From JAICKN01 sp036491415 (lineage in GTDB: Bacteria; Acidobacteriota; Terriglobia; Terriglobales; Acidobacteriaceae), in contig DASXCC010000196.1 of the NCBI GenBank assembly GCA_036491415.1, positions 1 to 17,666 of the forward strand: a stretch of 17,666 nucleotides of DNA, written 5' to 3'. Under the pieces are notes generated by a model, which saw nothing but the letters and a program-made list of their open reading frames with translations, ran no database searches and was not told the origin of the DNA. Below are positions 15,609 through 17,666 of this stretch, in pieces. Each line of letters opens with the position of its first letter. Position 1 is the first letter of the stretch. Made by a program: the position numbers and the translations under genes.

Positions 15609-17017
15609 TGGACTTCATTCTGGAGACCTGGGTCAGCAGCAACATCGAGCGCATAAAAGCGGGATGGATGTTAGGCAAAGGAAAGCCCTGGCAGCCCGGC
15701 GAAAAATTAAAGTTGTTATTCGCTGGTTATAATGGCGCGCGAAATATGGGGTCAGATGTACGCGTCGAAGAAATGATGCGTCAGATCCGGCACATCCTCG
15801 GGGATGAAAAGGTAGATCTCAGCGTGATGAGCCAGAATTTCGAGTTCACGCGCGACTATTTTGATGGCTCTACGCAAGTTCATTTGCCGGACATTTTTCC
15901 TCCGTTCCTTGCCAACGAAGTTCCGAAACATCACGGGGTGATTGCCTGTGAAGGCTCCGCTTTCAAAAGCAAATTCGCGAACGCCCTGACTACAATGATG
16001 ATCGGATCGTTGGGAATTGCCGCGGCGCAAAACAAGCTTTCGGTTGGCTATGGATCGGAAGCCGGACAAATGGACCCACCGATCCGCAAAATGTGCGCGC
16101 GCTATTGCAAAGATTCGCTGGTGATCACCCGCAATGAAGAATCGCGCACTGTTTTGCGGGAACTGGGTGTCCCCACGGAATTGGGAACAGATACCGCTTG
16201 GACTTTCGAACCCCGGCCGCCGGCCTATGGACAGGAAGTTCTGCGTAAAGTTGGCTGGAATGGAAAAACGCCCGTGTTGGTCGTTTGCCCCATCAATCCT
16301 TTCGAGTGGCCGGTAAAAGCGTCGGTGGCAAAGTTCGCCGTGCGCGGCCTGACGGGGGCTTACAAAGCGAGCCACTATCGCTCGGTATATTTCCATAACT
16401 CCGGCCCCGAAGCCGATCGTGCGCTGGAACATTATTTGAGCTCCATCGCCAAAGCCCTCGATGCGTTCCGCAAGCAACACAATATCTTTCTTGTTCTTGC
16501 GGCAACGGAACGTCTGGATGCAAAGCCCGCGCGCAAAATCGTAGAGAAGCTTGGCGGCGGTATCCCGGTGTTAAGCTCCGACGAATACAACATGTACGAG
16601 TTGGTGAGCGTTCTTCGCGCCTGCCACATGATGGTTTCTTCGCGTTATCACGGCATCGTGACTTCTATGCCGGGCCTGGTGCCGTCTGCGGGAATCACCA
16701 TGGACGAACGCATTCGCAACTTGATGCGGGACCGTGGTCATCCGGAAATGCTGATGAATGTGGACGATCCTGACCTCGAGGCGAAAATGCTGAAGGCCAT
16801 GGAAATTTTAGCAACCGAAGGCGATCGCATTGCCGAGGGCATTGGCCGCTGCGTGGTAAGAAATTTAAAAGTGATGGCGCGCATGGGCGTGTATTTTGAA
16901 GAAGAAGTACAGCGCCGCTATCCGGATTTTCCCATCCGCAAGGGCGAATGGAACTGGCAGGATTACCTGCCGCCGATGAGCGACAATTTGCATCGCCTGA
17001 TTCAGGGATACAACTGA
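15605..17017 (+). CDS. Polysaccharide pyruvyl transferase family protein
   Basis: 470 aa from the ATG at 15605. This start is chosen because AGGAGGA (15590-15596) lies 8 nt upstream and the codon forms an ATGA overlap with the preceding stop; an in-frame ATG 30 nt earlier lacks these. Family features are AGYNGARNMGSDVRVEEM (the N-terminal substrate-loop region, usually NxGD), GYGSEAGQMDPP, DTAWTF and, near the C-terminus, SSRYHGIVTSM, the conserved RxH signature. Family members (CsaB, WcaK/AmsJ types) transfer pyruvate from phosphoenolpyruvate onto hexosamine or hexose units of cell-surface glycans as a ketal; many members are uncharacterised. Sitting inside a fatty-acyl-reductase operon is unusual and hints at a glycolipid or other non-classical acceptor (inference). 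Confidence 0.85.
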   Translation: MMDFILETWVSSNIERIKAGWMLGKGKPWQPGEKLKLLFAGYNGARNMGSDVRVEEMMRQIRHILGDEKVDLSVMSQNFEFTRDYFDGSTQVHLPDIFPPFLANEVPKHHGVIACEGSAFKSKFANALTTMMIGSLGIAAAQNKLSVGYGSEAGQMDPPIRKMCARYCKDSLVITRNEESRTVLRELGVPTELGTDTAWTFEPRPPAYGQEVLRKVGWNGKTPVLVVCPINPFEWPVKASVAKFAVRGLTGAYKASHYRSVYFHNSGPEADRALEHYLSSIAKALDAFRKQHNIFLVLAATERLDAKPARKIVEKLGGGIPVLSSDEYNMYELVSVLRACHMMVSSRYHGIVTSMPGLVPSAGITMDERIRNLMRDRGHPEMLMNVDDPDLEAKMLKAMEILATEGDRIAEGIGRCVVRNLKVMARMGVYFEEEVQRRYPDFPIRKGEWNWQDYLPPMSDNLHRLIQGYN

Positions 17018-17020
17018 TTC

Positions 17021-17045
17021 TTGCAGTCGTTAGATTTGCAGTCGT
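17021..17045 (+). repeat. Tandem direct repeat before the acyl-CoA synthetase gene
   Basis: TTGCAGTCGT is exactly repeated at 17021-17030 and 17036-17045 with a 15-bp period, just after the stop at 17017 and 49 bp before the next ATG. Possible regulator half-sites for an internal promoter, or a small duplication; no known consensus was recognised. Confidence 0.45.
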
Positions 17046-17093
17046 AAAACTTATCATTTTCCGCATCGCTTACGATGAGGAACCTGCTTTTCA

Positions 17094-17666
17094 ATGAACT
17101 TTATCGAAAACATCTTCACCCAGCTTGAGGCTGCAGGCGCAACCAGCATCATTGTCGAACTGCGCGAGGGTGGTCGTGTTACCGCGAACGGGCAACAATT
17201 GTTGGAAAGAATTGCGAAAGCCCGCGCTTTCATTGCCAGCCAAAACCTACAGCCCGGAAGCCGGTGCGCGTTGCTGGCGCCGAACAGCATCGATTGGGTT
17301 GCGGTTGACCTCGCCATCATGGCGGAAGGTCTGATCGTGGTACCGCTATATTCTCGTCAAGCTCCGGCAGAGCTTGTGGCCATGATGAAGGATTGTTCTC
17401 CGTCATTGATTTGCTGCGCGAGCGAAGAACTGCGCGATGGAATCCTGCAGAGTTGGCCTGACGCTCCCCCGCAATTTTTGTTCAAAGAGATTTTCTCCGG
17501 TTCGGCATCCGTGTCCGGCAATCCCAAGCTGCAAAACTCCGATCCGGTTGCGGTCATCTACACCTCCGGCACTTCCGGTGAAGCCAAGGGAGTGATCCTG
17601 ACCTCCGGCAATCTCGACCACATGTTGAGGTGCACTTCAGGCAGGCTTGATGTCCTGATGGAAGGG
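17094..17666 (+). CDS. AMP-forming acyl-CoA synthetase / ligase (N-terminal part, runs off the window)
   Basis: 191 codons are open to the end of the window from the ATG at 17094. The ANL-superfamily phosphate loop (A3 motif) is complete: YTSGTSGEAKGVILT, Y156 to T170, preceded by NSDPVAVI. Earlier motifs fit as well: ALLAPNSIDWVAVDLAIMAEGLIVVPLY is the usual second conserved block, given here in part only (residues ~62-85). ANL enzymes activate a carboxylic acid as acyl-AMP and usually load it onto CoA. Given the upstream reductases, a long-chain acyl-CoA synthetase is most likely; a fatty-acyl-AMP ligase or acyl-ACP synthetase cannot be excluded without the C-terminus. GAGGA (17077-17081) lies 12 nt upstream, rather far for a Shine-Dalgarno. 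It follows the pyruvyl-transferase-like gene by 76 nt, same strand, so it is probably the same operon. Confidence 0.88.
   Translation, partial: MNFIENIFTQLEAAGATSIIVELREGGRVTANGQQLLERIAKARAFIASQNLQPGSRCALLAPNSIDWVAVDLAIMAEGLIVVPLYSRQAPAELVAMMKDCSPSLICCASEELRDGILQSWPDAPPQFLFKEIFSGSASVSGNPKLQNSDPVAVIYTSGTSGEAKGVILTSGNLDHMLRCTSGRLDVLMEG

Noticed and set aside
1..17666. Defence system, prophage, transposon or CRISPR
   Set aside because: No integrase, transposase, terminal inverted repeats, nuclease, or spaced repeat array was seen; all genes look like chromosomal metabolism and transport.

Overview
The window is about 17.7 kb of moderately GC-rich bacterial DNA with densely packed genes and several non-ATG starts. 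Gene content (a kdp potassium-ATPase tail, a xylose block, a eukaryote-like fatty acyl-CoA reductase) would fit a soil Acidobacteriota of the Koribacter/Terriglobus kind. That assignment is inference from gene content; no marker gene is present. No rRNA, tRNA, CRISPR array, IS element or phage gene was seen. No stretch over 300 bases lacks a gene.

Layout. (1) 1-237: C-terminus of kdpC, whose stop codon lies inside a terminator serving the opposing xyl operon. (2) 271-6532: a xylose/xyloside catabolic region. xylB-xylA (minus strand) diverges from a secreted GH3 glycosidase followed 13 nt later by a LacI-family regulator (plus strand). The 151-bp divergent promoter region holds two abutting inverted repeats. 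The likely flow is: extracytoplasmic release of xylose from xylosides, isomerisation by XylA, phosphorylation by XylB, with local LacI-type control. (3) 6545-9577 (minus): a TPR membrane-anchored protein and a CLC-type chloride/proton antiporter with CBS domains, 9 nt apart. (4) 9719-10042: a 107-aa SMR-like membrane protein. (5) 10147-11962: gluconokinase and an ACS-family MFS transporter, a plausible sugar-acid uptake and phosphorylation pair. (6) 12133-17666: a tightly coupled operon of a HAD-like/fatty acyl-CoA reductase fusion, a thioester-reductase-like SDR, a polysaccharide-pyruvyl-transferase-family protein, and the start of an AMP-forming acyl-CoA synthetase that runs off the end.

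Region 6 is the most interesting part. Two different acyl-thioester reductase-type SDRs, an acyl-activating enzyme and a pyruvyl-transferase-like protein are translationally coupled (16-nt overlap, then an ATGA overlap). This suggests a dedicated pathway making a fatty-alcohol or aldehyde-derived lipid or glycolipid. The first protein carries an N-terminal HAD-phosphatase-like domain whose catalytic aspartates are gone.
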